From: Diabrotica undecimpunctata
Lineage: Eukaryota; Arthropoda; Insecta; Coleoptera; Chrysomelidae
DNA: 64,000 nucleotides
Assembly: GCF_040954645.1 (NCBI RefSeq)
Contig: NC_092810.1
Location: 8,230,185-8,294,184 of the forward strand
Direction: 5' to 3'
Positions within the stretch are counted from its first letter, which is position 1; the number at the start of each line of letters is the position of its first letter. The notes beneath the pieces were generated by a model that searched no databases, was not told the DNA's origin, and saw nothing but the letters and a program-made list of their open reading frames with translations. The position numbers and the translations under genes were made by a program. Shown here piece after piece: positions 1 to 11,250 of this stretch.

Positions 1-534
1 AAATAGGGGGATTGGGTAATTGAGGTCGATTAAATTTCCGCGTTACCTTGCAAAGTGAGTACTCAGTGATTTCCGTTACGAATAAGTTTTTCAGGTAATA
101 CTAAATACTACTATCCTTATGATTATTTAGAAAAATATCTAATTAGACGGTAGTTTGGATCAATGCAGTTTTATCCTGGGGCGCGCGTGTTCTCTGCCAT
201 GTTTTCCTGAATCGTCGCTTTTGTGCATTTTTTTTAATTTCATAGCAGGTGTTGTTGTTTAGTCTCCACCAGTCTGATTAATGTCGACTGTCAAGATGCC
301 ACTGGTATTGTTTTAGTAAATTTTAAACAGCTTCGTCTAAATTTCCCAATTCGTGAATTTATTAATAGTGAATTTTCCTTCCCAAGAATTTCTCTACATA
401 TCGTAACCATGATAGGAGAGTGGTCGGATGATAATTCAAAACAATATTGTACTGTGCAAAGTTCGACACAAGTTCTTTTAGTGACACAAAAATCGACCAA
501 GTATCGGGGGCTAGTATGTAGATTCACCTGATGA

Positions 535-725
535 TATACAGAGTGCCCCAAAAGTCTGGAAACGGTCAATTATCTCGTAAAGTGCTAGTCATATTTGTAC
601 AAAATTTGAGGTACACCTATTTTGGGATACGGAGATTCCGTATTAGATATTTGCAATGTTGCCATATTTGTCGTTTTTCTTATATTATTAGTAACTTTGG
701 TGTTTCAAATTCATCACCCTGTATA
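535..725. mobile_element. Small MITE-like element with TATACAG-type ends
   Basis: The left end reads TATACAGAGTG (535-545) and the right end CACCCTGTATA (715-725). These are inverted repeats with one mismatch and terminal TA, as expected of Tc1/mariner-type ends. The 191-bp interior has no coherent protein; the open frame across it looks incidental. The same CAGGGTG-type terminus occurs on the mariner at 14.3 kb and near 18.2 kb, so this may be a non-autonomous relative. Family assignment is inference. Confidence 0.5.
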
Positions 726-1111
726 TTCAATACATTATTGGAATCTCCTATTCAATACGAGTTCAACCACATGTAACACCTATGATTTTATGTAGTCTGG
801 AAGGTCTTAAATACATAAAACAGTGCAAAATATGTAGATTCTAATAAATTTTAATATTTAGCACCAATAATAATTAATCTACCCCCGGAAGAAGAGGAAA
901 GCGAAGTGTTTGTTGACCCAATGATGGTTTTTTATTCACCTTGTCCTCAAAAGATATGAGTTTAATGCTGAATCTTACAAATGTAACAGTTACCGAATCT
1001 CTTCAAATAAACAATTTGCCTAATGGGATAAGCAGCTCATATGCAATGGATAAAACCTTACATAAATTATAAGACCCAACTCTAAATATTGGCAACAAAA
1101 CAGTTGAGTAG

Positions 1112-1746
1112 TTGGATAATTACGAATATAACACACCTATTCAAACTGGACCTTGTATTGATATTATTAATAATAATGACATTGTTAATAATATTATTAG
1201 CGATGAGCAAGCAGATAACAATGAAGAGTATAGGCCCAATGAACGTGAACATAAAACTGACAATGACTTTGATCATAATTCGAATAAAATATCAAGTAAA
1301 ACCAAATGCAAGAAATGACACCAAGTGAATCAGCAAACTTGGAACATTTGGAGAAAGAAATTAGGAAAGAAATATTGCGGTAAAAGAAAAACAAAAAATG
1401 GACCATATGTATATAATATAAAAAAGCTGCTAGAGTAATGAAACAAAGATGCAAGTGTAGCAGAAAAGAAAATAGTGTAATCCAGTGTCTAAGACTCACA
1501 GAAGATGATAGAAAAGAAAATCTTGCATAGTTTTGGAAAATGGATTGGCCAGAGAAAAAGCTATTTATGAGGATTTTGACTCAGAAATCTAACACTGTTG
1601 GGGCTCGAGACCGAAAATCAGAGACAGACAGTAGAAAAAAAAACTCTTGCAAATATTTTCTTGAACAGAATGGTTCTGCAGTTCGTGTTTGCAAGAACAT
1701 GTTCCTAAATACCTTAGCTATCGGTGAATGGACTGCTCTAAACTAG
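1112..1746 (+). pseudogene. Sola-like transposase pseudogene, N-terminal part
   Basis: Two open stretches (1112-1318 and 1540-1746), with weaker frames between them, resemble the N-terminal part of a repeated insect transposase-like protein. Visible pieces are an acidic Asn-rich leader, a cysteine-bearing stretch around RCKCSRKENSVIQC (near 1450-1485), and the block DWPEKKLFMRIL...VCKNMFLNTLAIGEW (1543-1732). Several stops and frame changes break it. Its C-terminal partner lies at 3196-3660, and the core that should lie between them is replaced by an unrelated 1.4-kb element. The related copy at 10.5-11.2 kb keeps the core. Membership of the Sola superfamily is from memory and uncertain; it is a repeat-family protein, not a host gene. 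Confidence 0.5.
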
Positions 1747-1823
1747 CAAACAGCAGTAGAAGGTAGAAATCGAGATGATCCAACAGATGATCATAAAATT
1801 ACACTTAATGATAACGGAAGTTA

Positions 1824-3197
1824 AAAAGGTAAAAGAAATAATAAGTTAGACTTACTCAAAAAAAAAAAAAATACTTATACACACCATGACAGATAACTCA
1901 CACCAACAATTATTTCAAAGAAAGTTTGTAATTTGTTATACGTTATACATTTTGATTACAAATGTACACATTTAATTTAATTAACAAATAATCACTTAAG
2001 TTTGTTCTGTAACTTTGTTCTGTAACTTTGACTAAGCTGAGTTAGTTATCATAGAAGTATTACAATTATTTATATTGTTACATTGAAATCTAATTATTTA
2101 CAGTTTGTTAAAGTATGCCAATATTAACACATCAAATAACTTTGATATTTAAAATTAAAAATTTTAGACATTTATTAATATCAGCTTATTTCATAAACTA
2201 GATAACTTAACTTACAGCATTTAAAATAGAAGAACTGTCCCACTTTAACCCACATTTGTCAAGTTTACCTCTAAAATCTGATATATAACATAAAAAACTC
2301 ATTGTCTCCAAGTAAGAAATGTAGTTCTTTTAAAATCCTCCCCCTTTTAAATTAAATGTCTGTTTCGTCCCCCGTTTTTTTAAGTGTTTTCTGTGTGTTT
2401 CTGTGTTTATAAAAGTGTCTTAATTTGATTTTAACATTAATTTTTTTGGACTTTACAACAATTTGCCACATATTGCAACAACTTTATCAAAGAAATTTGA
2501 TAACTACAAGCTGTTATAATTGCACACCCACACAATTTGTACATCCATTCTTATTCATTGTCTTACAACTTTCACCTTCCAAAACAAAACAAAAATCTCA
2601 ATAAATAACACACATTTCATAAATATATCTCCAGAATAAATATAAATAACTTTAAAGAACTTAATGGTATAGAACATTACTTTCATCAAACAAACAATTA
2701 CATTTCACCTATCTCTACTTCATTGGATAAAATCTGTCTCCTCAAGAACTTCCCCGTTTACTGTTAAACAATTACAATAGTTGACCTGAGTTCTCCAATC
2801 AACAATACAAGATAGTTTGAACCATGTTCTTTCAACCATCAATTAATAGAGTACCGGCATGTAAATAATGTTTTATTTATTTGTTTATTTATTAATTCAT
2901 TACAGTTTAATAGACTATTTTACCAATTTGTGGGTCTTACCTTGTCTGCTTAAACATTTTATTCATTTATAAAACCACAGACATGTAATATTGGCATAAT
3001 TACTGTAATTTATATCACCTACCTTTGTTTTATCTTTATTAGACAACACCCTAATATGGGATTATTATTTTCAGCATTTTAACTTTGTATCGTGACCTGA
3101 AGATGCTTTGCATATTATAGAAAGCGAAACTGGTCGTCCGATTAGTTAAATTAAATTGATTGTGAGTAAGTCTAACTTATTATTTCTTTTACCTTTT
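1824..3197. mobile_element. 1.4-kb non-coding element with perfect 35-bp inverted ends
   Basis: Positions 1824-1858 and 3163-3197 are exact inverted complements over 35 bp, both bordering the Sola-like pseudogene halves. The 1.3-kb interior is AT-rich and has no open frame worth calling. A hammerhead-like fold lies at 3089-3142, just inside the right arm. I see no clear target duplication: flanks are GGAAGTT on the left and GAAATGG on the right. It is either a non-autonomous element that landed in the pseudogene or an internally deleted derivative that gained foreign filler. No family is recognised. Confidence 0.65.
3089..3142 (+). ncRNA. Hammerhead ribozyme-like motif
   Basis: The hammerhead boxes occur in order: CTGAAGA (3097-3103), a five-pair stem II GCTTT/AAAGC (3105-3109 with 3121-3125), GAAA (3126-3129), a one-pair stem III and a GTC cleavage-type triplet (3133-3135). 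Stem I closes well: ATCG and GAC (3089-3092, 3094-3096) pair with GTC and CGAT (3136-3142), leaving one bulged T. One extra T (3104) sits between the CTGAAGA box and stem II, so self-cleavage is uncertain. Minimal type I hammerheads are known in Penelope-like retroelements and retrozymes. No reverse transcriptase of that kind is seen nearby. Confidence 0.5.
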
Positions 3198-3660
3198 GAA
3201 ATGGACTCACACAAGCAACACATTCATGATTTGGAAGTTAAAAAATAAAACAGTTCGTGTACCAGTAGATTATATAACAATCTGTAAAGAGGCCAGAAAA
3301 TTCCCTTCTTCATATACAGTGAAGTATTTGAATTACAAATATTTCAAAAATTTTGATAGTCCTGTATTTTTTAATAGCATTAGGCTAGGCAAACTTAGTG
3401 GATCTCCTTGACTTGTCGATATACGTGCATTGAAGCATTTACCTGACTAAACAATTCAATTCAAATTGAATTTTTCTAATGAATATGAATACCCCAAAGA
3501 AAAGACAAATTAATTAATCCAACGACACTTCACAATCTTCCAAGTCCTTATGGCACTAACAGTCAGTGGACCGTTCCAGTTATCTATGCTAATGCTAGTT
3601 GCTTGGATATAGTCTTAACGAAATTTATTTATTTGGTGATGCCTCATTGATGAACTAATT
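3196..3660 (+). pseudogene. Sola-like transposase pseudogene, C-terminal part
   Basis: The frame at 3196-3411 (71 codons) includes KNKTVRVPVDYITICKEARK and KYLNYKYFKNFDSPVFF. These belong to the same insect transposase-like family as the N-terminal piece at 1112-1746. Decayed coding sequence continues past a stop at 3409-3411 (the block following LSGSP, with LVDIRALKYLPD) to about 3660. It begins exactly at the right inverted repeat of the 1.4-kb element, so the original central catalytic region is gone. It is non-functional. The family identification rests on recalled motifs only. Confidence 0.5.
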
Positions 3661-3699
3661 TGACCAGTTTGAAATCACCTATGACTTAATTATAGTTTG

Positions 3700-4437
3700 G
3701 AATTTTGATGTAACTTAGCTTTATAAAACAAGTTTCAGACATTAACATTCTACCAATATTGTGATTTGTTTTATAAGCTCTGACCTCATGGGTATGCTGT
3801 GCTAGCCCTTTGGCGTTACAAATGGCTATTTTCATAAACTTCATAGCGTATAGTGCCCATTTGTTTCTAACATGACTTTTAGTTTCTTCATATCGTTTGT
3901 GGTTTCTGTTTGAATCACATTGGTACGCTGTATTAAACACAGTTCTTGTTACTAGCGACTTAAGTAATGTTGAAGCCAGGTTGTACATGTTGTGCAGAGA
4001 CTGAGTGAATGGGTGGCTTAGCTCTAAGTGAGGGAAATTTTCTCTTTTGCAATTCTTTGTACACCTTTCAACCTTTATAGTTTGTGGATGGTTGAATTTT
4101 AAGTGATAGGTGAATTTTATGCAGTGTGGTTTTACTGTCTTAAATGCTACTTACGAGGTTTCCAAACTCTCTTACAACAAAACTACCTTTGCAATTAAAT
4201 GTAATGTAATTATCCGCATTAGTCGTTTTACATTTTCAATTTTATTTGGATAATTTTCCTTAAAAGGTTTTGCCCTTTTTTTCTTGGTTTCCTACGATAT
4301 GTTAAGTCCCAACAAACGGCTAACAACCAAAACGTCAACTTCACATCAAAATGCCATTTACAATCTCGGAAATTTTATGCAGAATAGACCAGAAACTCAA
4401 TGATTTTGTCTATTCTGCATAAAACGGTAATAACAGT

Positions 4438-4486
<49 letters not shown>

Positions 4487-6030
4487 TGAAAAAGTTGTAT
4501 TTTATTAATTTTATTTTTATTTATAATAAATGTTGTAATTTTTAAAATATGTGGTTCGTTGTTTAATTTAACATATACCTCAGCTAGCTCAATTATGTGT
4601 TCTAAGCAATCTGTCACTGTGTGACGTCGACTCTGTAGTCTCCTGGTAGAGTTCAAAAAGAAATTAAACCAAAATTTACTTTAGACTTTTGATAAATTAA
4701 CCCAAATGAAGCACGTTATTTATTAATATTGAACAAATTTAATATAAACAATAAAATTCGTCTGCAACTTGGGTTGGCTTTAAAAATTTACAAAAATAGG
4801 AAACGTATTAATCTTAATGTGGTTTAGTGTCGTGACAATAAAAATTTATTACAAAATGTGGAGACTCTCTACAAGTACCTAAAAACTAAATAAATATTGC
4901 AACTTTATAAAATGTTTAAATGAACTATAAAGAAAAAGAAAATGAACACTTTATTCCGCTGACTTTTAACTTGCATTCAAATATAATCAAAATTTCAAAT
5001 GATCCCCAAAATTATTATCCAACCTCACTTTAAAACAGTTCTGATTTATTTAAAGAAAACTAACTACTCGCAAAATAATCGTTGAAACTGGAATATCAAT
5101 CCTCTCTTCGGAAGTTAAGGTACGTACTATTCTATTTTTAATTTAATGATCATTAATATTTTCAATTTTTTTAAGGCCTATCGCAATTATGTTAATTCAT
5201 GAATTTTAATTTTCTCAATTTAAATGACATTTCTGTACTCCAATAATAATTTATAAGTCAAATTGTTTCTCTTACTCTCTGGAACAAATTCTGGATATCT
5301 CTGCTGTGGAAACTGTGGAAAAACTAAAATTCTAATTAGACGAGTTAAAAAAAAACTTCCCGACCTATTCCACAGTTTCAGGGCTCCCCTTCGTCGAAAA
5401 ATCCTCGTCGGCCTCCCCAAAAAAAACCTCCTCTATTGCTCACAGCAACCAACGTTCTTTTTCTTTTTGTCTTCTATTTTTTTTAAACCATAAAACTGTC
5501 CTGTTCTGACACATTTGTCAATCCACATTAATTTCTCATAATCACTTTAATCACATCTAATTTGGGAATTTATAAAAAAAAATGTTCAGATATAAAACTT
5601 ATTCTATTACAATGCTAATACAATTTATTCTTTTCATCTCCACATCATTGTAATTTCTTATTTAACAAAACCCCTATTAATTTAGCTCCCACAGACTTGC
5701 TTGACAGTTTATTTTCTGACGTTTTTTTAAAATTTCTATGTTTAAATATTTTTTAAGAATTCTTCTTTTTTTGTTCTTTTTAAGGTTTAGACCATTCACC
5801 TATATACTAGGCAACTGTACTATTCAGAAATTATTAACACTATACCAGGTAAGTCAAAATTAATTTATTTAACAATTTACTAATCTTTTTCTCTCTTTTA
5901 TTTCAGAGTCGAACCCACATTGTGATGGCTTCATGAAATTCATGAACAACAAACTCATATAAAAATCCATTTTTAAGTTGTATCCTTTTTAACATATTGA
6001 AATCATTTTTATATAGATTATTATAGTTTA
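3700..6030. other. No gene recognised; AT-rich spacer
   Basis: Apart from the (AT)n run at 4441-4481, I see only short incidental open frames. A possible 58-bp intron (5849-5906) has a perfect CAG|GTAAGT donor and a TTTCAG acceptor, but no coding sequence is evident on either side, so it is not called as a gene. Confidence 0.5.
4441..4481. repeat. (AT)n microsatellite
   Basis: About 20 uninterrupted TA/AT dinucleotides, followed by ATATATTG. Open frames crossing it give runs of Tyr-Ile and are artefacts. Confidence 0.95.
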
Positions 6031-6033
6031 ACA

Positions 6034-6040
6034 CCTAGTT

Positions 6041-6132
<92 letters not shown>

Positions 6133-6139
6133 AACTAGG
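6034..6139. repeat. Perfect 106-bp AT palindrome with unique arms
   Basis: CCTAGTTTATTATATA at 6034-6049 is the exact inverse complement of 6124-6139, and the centre is a pure (TA)n run. The whole stretch is self-complementary and could extrude as a cruciform or hairpin. The non-AT arm bases (CCTAGTTTA/TAAACTAGG) show it is more than a simple microsatellite. It could be the fused ends of a small inverted-repeat element. Confidence 0.9.
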
Positions 6140-7290
6140 GGTAAATGGTACTTTTTCCTTCCCGCATCTATCGCGATAGTTTAATATTTAGAACGTATTT
6201 ACTATTTTAATGGGAATAAGCCACAATTGAAGGTTAAAATTTACAACAAGTTTATTGACATTTCAATCTAAACTTCAGAAATCGTTCTCAAAATAAAAAC
6301 ATTAATATTAAAAAAAAACAAAATGTATTTATGCAAAAACACTGTTCATTTCTGCAAAAATCGGTTCTTGTTATCTTGTTTAATGTTATTTTTAGTTACT
6401 TATATACGAAATATTTATTTTACAAAAATGTAGGAAGAAAAAACTTTTGTAGTTTTCCATTAAATTACCAGCCAATGTCTAATCAAATGAAAAAACTTGT
6501 AACAGATCTAAGTTAAGTGGTTTTGAAATCAATATTTTCCTGAGTTTTATGTCTGTACCCTAATGAGTTTGGCGCTTCTACCGACATTTATCAAACCGCT
6601 TCATAATGGAGTTTTCGAAATAATTTTCTGGGACTCTTATTTATGGCACTAATAATGTTTCGTTATGACGTTATTCTCGGGTAAAATACCAATATTTTGT
6701 TGCATCATACTAAGCTGTTGAACAGTAACTTTTATTACAAGACATCTCTTATATTGTTCATAAAACATTTCTGGGCAAAAAAACCGGACCGTTAAATTTA
6801 TTGCGATTACTTGCATATGTTTAAAATATGGAGTTCAAATATATCGAACAAAAAAATGTAATTTAAGAATTCCATGGAATCGCTTATTTCTACCTATTGT
6901 AGCATAGTCACCATGCTAAATGACGTCACCTTTTTGGTTTAATATGTCAATTTAAACTTTGGTTATAGTGTATTTTTATGTATGAGAGAGTAATAAAACA
7001 ATAAATTATGTATGCAAATCCCTAAACTGTTGATACGGGTGACTCAATGAAAAACAGAGATTTGTCAACAAGTTTACAGAAGTATATAGGAAAACAATTT
7101 TAAATTGAGTATGACCACCAGGTATAAAGGTTGGAGCAGAATAGAATACAATAGTTGTGAGGGTTACTAATCCCTAAATAAGGTTGCCAGTGTCGGAGTG
7201 ATGGAGGTTAACAGGTACTAATGAATTTGCAAGAAATGTAAGATGTTTATTTTATTGGTTATATATAACCAATAAAATTTTAATAAGTAC
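6140..7290. other. No gene recognised
   Basis: AT-rich sequence with short open frames (for example 6331-6516) showing no recognisable motifs. No RNA gene or transposon end is evident. Confidence 0.4.
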
Positions 7291-7295
7291 CTACC

Positions 7296-7434
7296 TATTT
7301 GCAAAATAAAGTTTAATTCTTTAAATAAAATAAAACGTTTTATTTTATCTATTTGCAAAATAAAGTTTAATTCTTTGCCTATTTGCAAAATAAAGTTTAA
7401 TTCTTTAGATAAAATAAAACGTTTTATTTTATCT
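7296..7434. repeat. Triplicated 27-bp motif interleaved with a duplicated palindrome
   Basis: A unit starting TATTTGCAAAATAAAG occurs three times (about 7296-7322, 7350-7376, 7380-7406). Between and after the copies is a 28-bp palindrome built on ATAAAACGTTTTAT. The copy at 7407-7434 is perfect and the copy at 7323-7350 has one change. The cluster lies ~200 bp upstream of the DD82E transposase on the same strand, so it may be that element's subterminal repeat region. That link is inference. Confidence 0.85.
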
Positions 7435-7650
7435 GAAATGAGTGCATTCCACGAAGTAAGGGTTTTAACAATCAAACATTTAATTCTTTAATTCCAGGAA
7501 TCTACGACAGTAATTGACTAGATAATTACCTTCTAAACTTATTCCACAGAAAATGTGATAGTGGGTTTTTCCATTTTGTATATAGAAAGGTCCAAGTATC
7601 GTATTCAAAATTCTTAACAGTTCACTAAAAGTAGGTACTTCAGTTGCAAG

Positions 7651-9018
7651 GTGCAGTTTATTGTGTATACTAGTGTTATGGAAAATTTGGAAGTGCCGTG
7701 TAAACGCCGAAAAATTGGTCCTCTAACAGTTAATGAAAAAACATTAATATTTAATTGTTTTAAATCATTTACAGACAAACGTTTATGTGAAAGTGTTGAT
7801 GAGACCGTTGAGTTAGTTAGCAGTACACTTGGTGTTGGGAAATCTACGATTTACAGAAATATTAAAGAAGAGAAATGTGGTAGTTTTCAAATGCCACGTA
7901 ATGCTCCAGGGAAACCAAAATTTCAAATAGAATATCATTTTAAAGAAGGACTTCGACGGAAAGTGCATGAATTCTTCTTTAGACAAGAATTTCCAACATT
8001 GGATAAAGTTCTTGTCTCAGTTCGAGATGATAAGGATTACCCAGAAATGAGTCGAAGTACGTTATGGAAACTTTTAAAAGAAATAGGCTTCCGCTGGAAA
8101 AAGAATCCCAGAAAGTCTATTTTATTAGAAAGAAGCGATATTGTCATATGGAGAAAACATTTTCTAAGAACCATAAAGGAAATGAGAAACCAAAAAAGAA
8201 AAATATTTTATCTTGAGGAAACATGGATCAACGAGGGTCATACACCAAATAAATTTTGGCAGGATGAAACTGTTACAAGTCAAAGGCACGCTTTTGTAAA
8301 TAACTTATCTACTGGTGTAAACCCACCATCAGGAAAGGGACGAAGGCTGATAATAGTACACATTGGCAGTTCAGACGGTTTTGTTGAAGGTGGTTTATTA
8401 ACATTTGAATCAACTCGTACCGGTGACTACCATGAAGAAATGAACGCTGATGTCTTTCAAGAATGGTTCGAACAAATGATAGATCTTCTTCCTAAGAACT
8501 GTGTAATAGTAATGGATAATGCAAGTTATCACTCCAGACTTATAGAAGGACTGCCCACAACGAAGTGGTTAAAAAAAGACTTGCAGAATTGGCTGAGTTC
8601 AAAAAATATTACGTACCATCCCGGATCTATAAGAAAGGAACTTTATTCGTTGTGTGCCCTTCATAAAGAAAAATTTAAAAAATACGAAATTGATGAAATT
8701 GCCAAAAATCGTGGAATGACAGTACTTAGATCCCCACCATATCATTGTGAATTAAACCCGATTAAACTGGTATGGGCACAGATAAAGAGTGAAGTTTAAA
8801 GAAAAAATACCACTTTTAAAATTCATGATGTTAAACAGTTGTTTTTGGAGGCCGTAAATAATGTAAAACCTGAAAACTGGGAAAAGGCAGTAAATCACAC
8901 TATTAAAGAAGAGGAAAAAATGTGGAAGCTGGACAATATTACTGATAAAATGATCGAGCCAGTTATTATAAATCTTGGTTCTGAAAGTTCATCTTCTGAA
9001 TCTGATTTGGATTTGTAA
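7651..9018 (+). pseudogene. Tc1/mariner-type transposase, DD82E spacing, catalytically dead copy
   Basis: A 382-codon frame (7651-8799; the in-frame ATG at 7678 is the likelier start) ends in TAA and continues in the same frame for 72 codons to a second stop at 9016-9018. The stop therefore interrupts one ~455-residue protein. An N-terminal helix-turn-helix lies around residues 40-70 and the DDE core follows. Compared with the copy at 52280-53619, the first catalytic Asp (LDETW) is Glu189 (8215-8217), the second is intact at Asp289 (VMDNASYHS), and the final Glu (NPIEL) is Lys372 (8764-8766). Exactly 82 residues separate Asp289 and Lys372. A DD82E group called Sailor has been described within Tc1/mariner; I cite it from memory. 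Terminal inverted repeats were not found. Confidence 0.85.
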
Positions 9019-9019
9019 C

Positions 9020-9890
9020 AAGTAGCTGTAAGTTTTATATTAATATTTTTATTCATCTATTTAACATACCTTAGACGGTTTTAAAAACTCTTTTTCTCTT
9101 TTGTAATTTTTTAAAATTAAAAAAAATGTGAATTTTTTAAAACCCTTTTTAATGTAGGCCAGTCAGTTCTAATATAGTGTGTGATAAAAAAAGTCACTTT
9201 TGTTTACATACACATAACACTTTATAACACTGAAATAATTCATTTATTTTTTACAATTATTCAAAGTAATTTTTCAATTAATCTTGAGCACGCCCATGGA
9301 GTGGTCGGAGCTACCAGTTAAAATTATGCTAATTACTCTCTCGTTCATAAAAATAAACTATAGACATGTCGCTTCTCCAGAACAACAATGACGTAAGTGC
9401 AATTTTTTGCAGTTTTGACTTGAATCTGTCAAAAAAGTCAGAACGTGCCATTCTATCGGATGGAACAATACCATAAAGGTAGTACATTAGTAGCTGGTAT
9501 TGGCCGCTAGGAAACAGTTACGTCGTTGTCAAAATTATGTACTTTTGGGCATATTGTTGGAACGAAATCGCCGCTAATGTCAGTTGTTCAAAGACTGTCG
9601 AACGGAACACTTCGTTTATATTTCTACAACGACATAAGTGTAAATTGTGACAAAATAAAATAAAGTTTTGGTGTAATTTCAGAGTAACATCGGCGTAAAG
9701 GACAGTTGTGTCATTGTTCGTCTAAAAAACTTGATATCTCTGGCGACTTGCTAGATGAAAAAAGCCGTAAGTACACATTTACGTCGTTATGGTTTTCAAC
9801 TAGTAGTTTTTATAGTCACTTAACCAGTATTTATGTCATTGTTAATTCAAATAACATTAAAATTTGTGTGAAATAGTGTGTGAAAAAACA
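9020..9890. other. No gene recognised
   Basis: No protein motif seen. Short runs such as the ACGTCGTTAT-type blocks near 9510 and 9780 recur loosely but give no clear structure. Confidence 0.35.
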
Positions 9891-9894
9891 GTCA

Positions 9895-10080
9895 ACACGA
9901 AGAGAATAGTACTTCAGATGAATCATCAGTATGGGAAGACAATAATATTTCAGAAACACTTAATGAGGCGGTCATTTTAGCAGAATTGCTGCCAGTGAAT
10001 TTAAATCCGAATTCCTCGAGTTTATACCCCAATAGTATGTTCCTACATAAGCCTTGTGAACTGGGACCAGGTAGTTACTT
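9895..10080 (+). pseudogene. Possible N-terminal piece of Sola-like transposase
   Basis: A readable stretch with an acidic Ser/Glu/Asn-rich composition (TSDESSVWEDNN at 9914-9949, then SETLNEAVILAELLPVNLNP) lies just upstream of an RTE tail and of a Sola-like core. Its position and acidic leader resemble the start of that protein family, but no diagnostic residue is present. It could be unrelated. Confidence 0.3.
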
Positions 10081-10139
10081 TCTTTTTTTAATTAAAATTA
10101 CTTTTATTGATTATTATTTTTTTTTTAAATAAACTACGT

Positions 10140-10371
10140 ATTTCAAACAATTATGAAACACAACCCAGTACATAGCGCAACCCATGGGAATAAGAAGACG
10201 GGATAGACCAAAGCTGAGGTGGATGGACGGGGTAACAGATGGACAAGATGCCGAGAAGATCGAAGTCGGCAACTGGAAAATGCAAGCAAGGGACAGAACA
10301 GAATGGCGTAGAAAGCTTGAAAAGGTCAAGGCTCTCTAAGAGCTGTAGCACCAAGATGATGATGATGATTA
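10140..10371 (+). mobile_element. RTE-type LINE, extreme 3' end with (GAT)n tail
   Basis: The reading RRRDRPKLRWMDGV, followed by NWKMQARDRTEWRRKLEKVKAL and a stop (10189-10340), is the C-terminal signature of RTE-clade reverse-transcriptase proteins. It ends in a GATGATGATGATT simple tail at 10356-10371. Only ~60 residues survive, as expected for a severely 5'-truncated insertion. It separates the two pieces of the Sola-like pseudogene. Confidence 0.75.
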
Positions 10372-10519
10372 TGAATTATCCCATTAAAAGCTTCTGGGTC
10401 TGGAATTGTATCGGAAGATAAACGTGGAAAACACTGTTAATAGGTAAAAATAAACCTTGAAATGATGGTGTCTGTAAAATCACATTTAAATTCTATATAG
10501 AGAGCCCGTACAGAGAGCC

Positions 10520-11250
10520 ATTACTAAAGGGCAAATACTACAAAAGAGTTTACAGATGACGGTTTATACATTGCAGAAACTCTCAAACACTATAAAAAGA
10601 AACAAGACAATTTGGGCCAGTCTGCTGGAAATTATGACGCCTACGCCCACATATTTAATACAAAATTCAATATTGGTTTCTTTTCCCAAAGAAAGATCAA
10701 TGCGACTTGTGTGAATCATTTAAAAACGCGCCTGACAAAGAAAAAAAACTACAATGTTAGTATAAGTCACACCAAGAGAAAAAAGAACTAAGTAGAACTA
10801 AGAAAGTTTCAGACAAAGAAAAAGCAAAAGAAGAAAGATCAAATACAGTTTTGGTAATGTACGACCTACAAGCTGTCCTGCCAGTACCTATAGGACAAAC
10901 ATCAGCTTTTTACTATAAATCAAGATTAGATTGTATTAATTTTGGAACAAAGAGGAGCAGTTGAAATTGGTTTATGTGTCCTGACATTTCTTGAAGATAT
11001 CGCTAATACATAATCCCCAATCTGACATACTTCTTTATTTCGATAACTGCTGTGGTCAGCAAAAAACAGATTTGTTCTTGCAATGTATTACTACGTTATT
11101 AAAAAGTTTCAGTTAAATTCCACAACACACAAGTACCTCATCCGAAGTCATACACAGAACGAAGGTAATGTAGTCCACATTATCATCGAAAAAAGCTATG
11201 AAAAGAGCTAAAAAGTCAGGACCAATATACGTTCCCGATTAAATTGTGTC
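10520..11250 (+). pseudogene. Sola-like transposase pseudogene, central core
   Basis: Several frames together show a transposase-like core: DDGLYIAETLKHYKKKQDN near 10556, a cysteine pair in CDLCESFKNAP near 10701, VMYDLQAVLPVPIGQTSAFY near 10857, YFDNCCGQQK near 11038 and a decayed HTQNEG-type block near 11151-11185. The Asp residues in MYDLQAV and YFDNCCGQ are the plausible catalytic carboxylates. Multiple frameshifts and stops make it dead. It is the missing middle of the protein whose ends flank the element at 1.8-3.2 kb. The family name is tentative; transposon origin is likely. Confidence 0.5.

Noticed and set aside
4375..4656. 93-codon frame with a Tyr-Ile repeat tract
   Set aside because: Translation of the (AT)n microsatellite.
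5849..5906. Possible 58-bp intron with perfect donor and acceptor
   Set aside because: No coding sequence on either side that I can read, so no gene is claimed.
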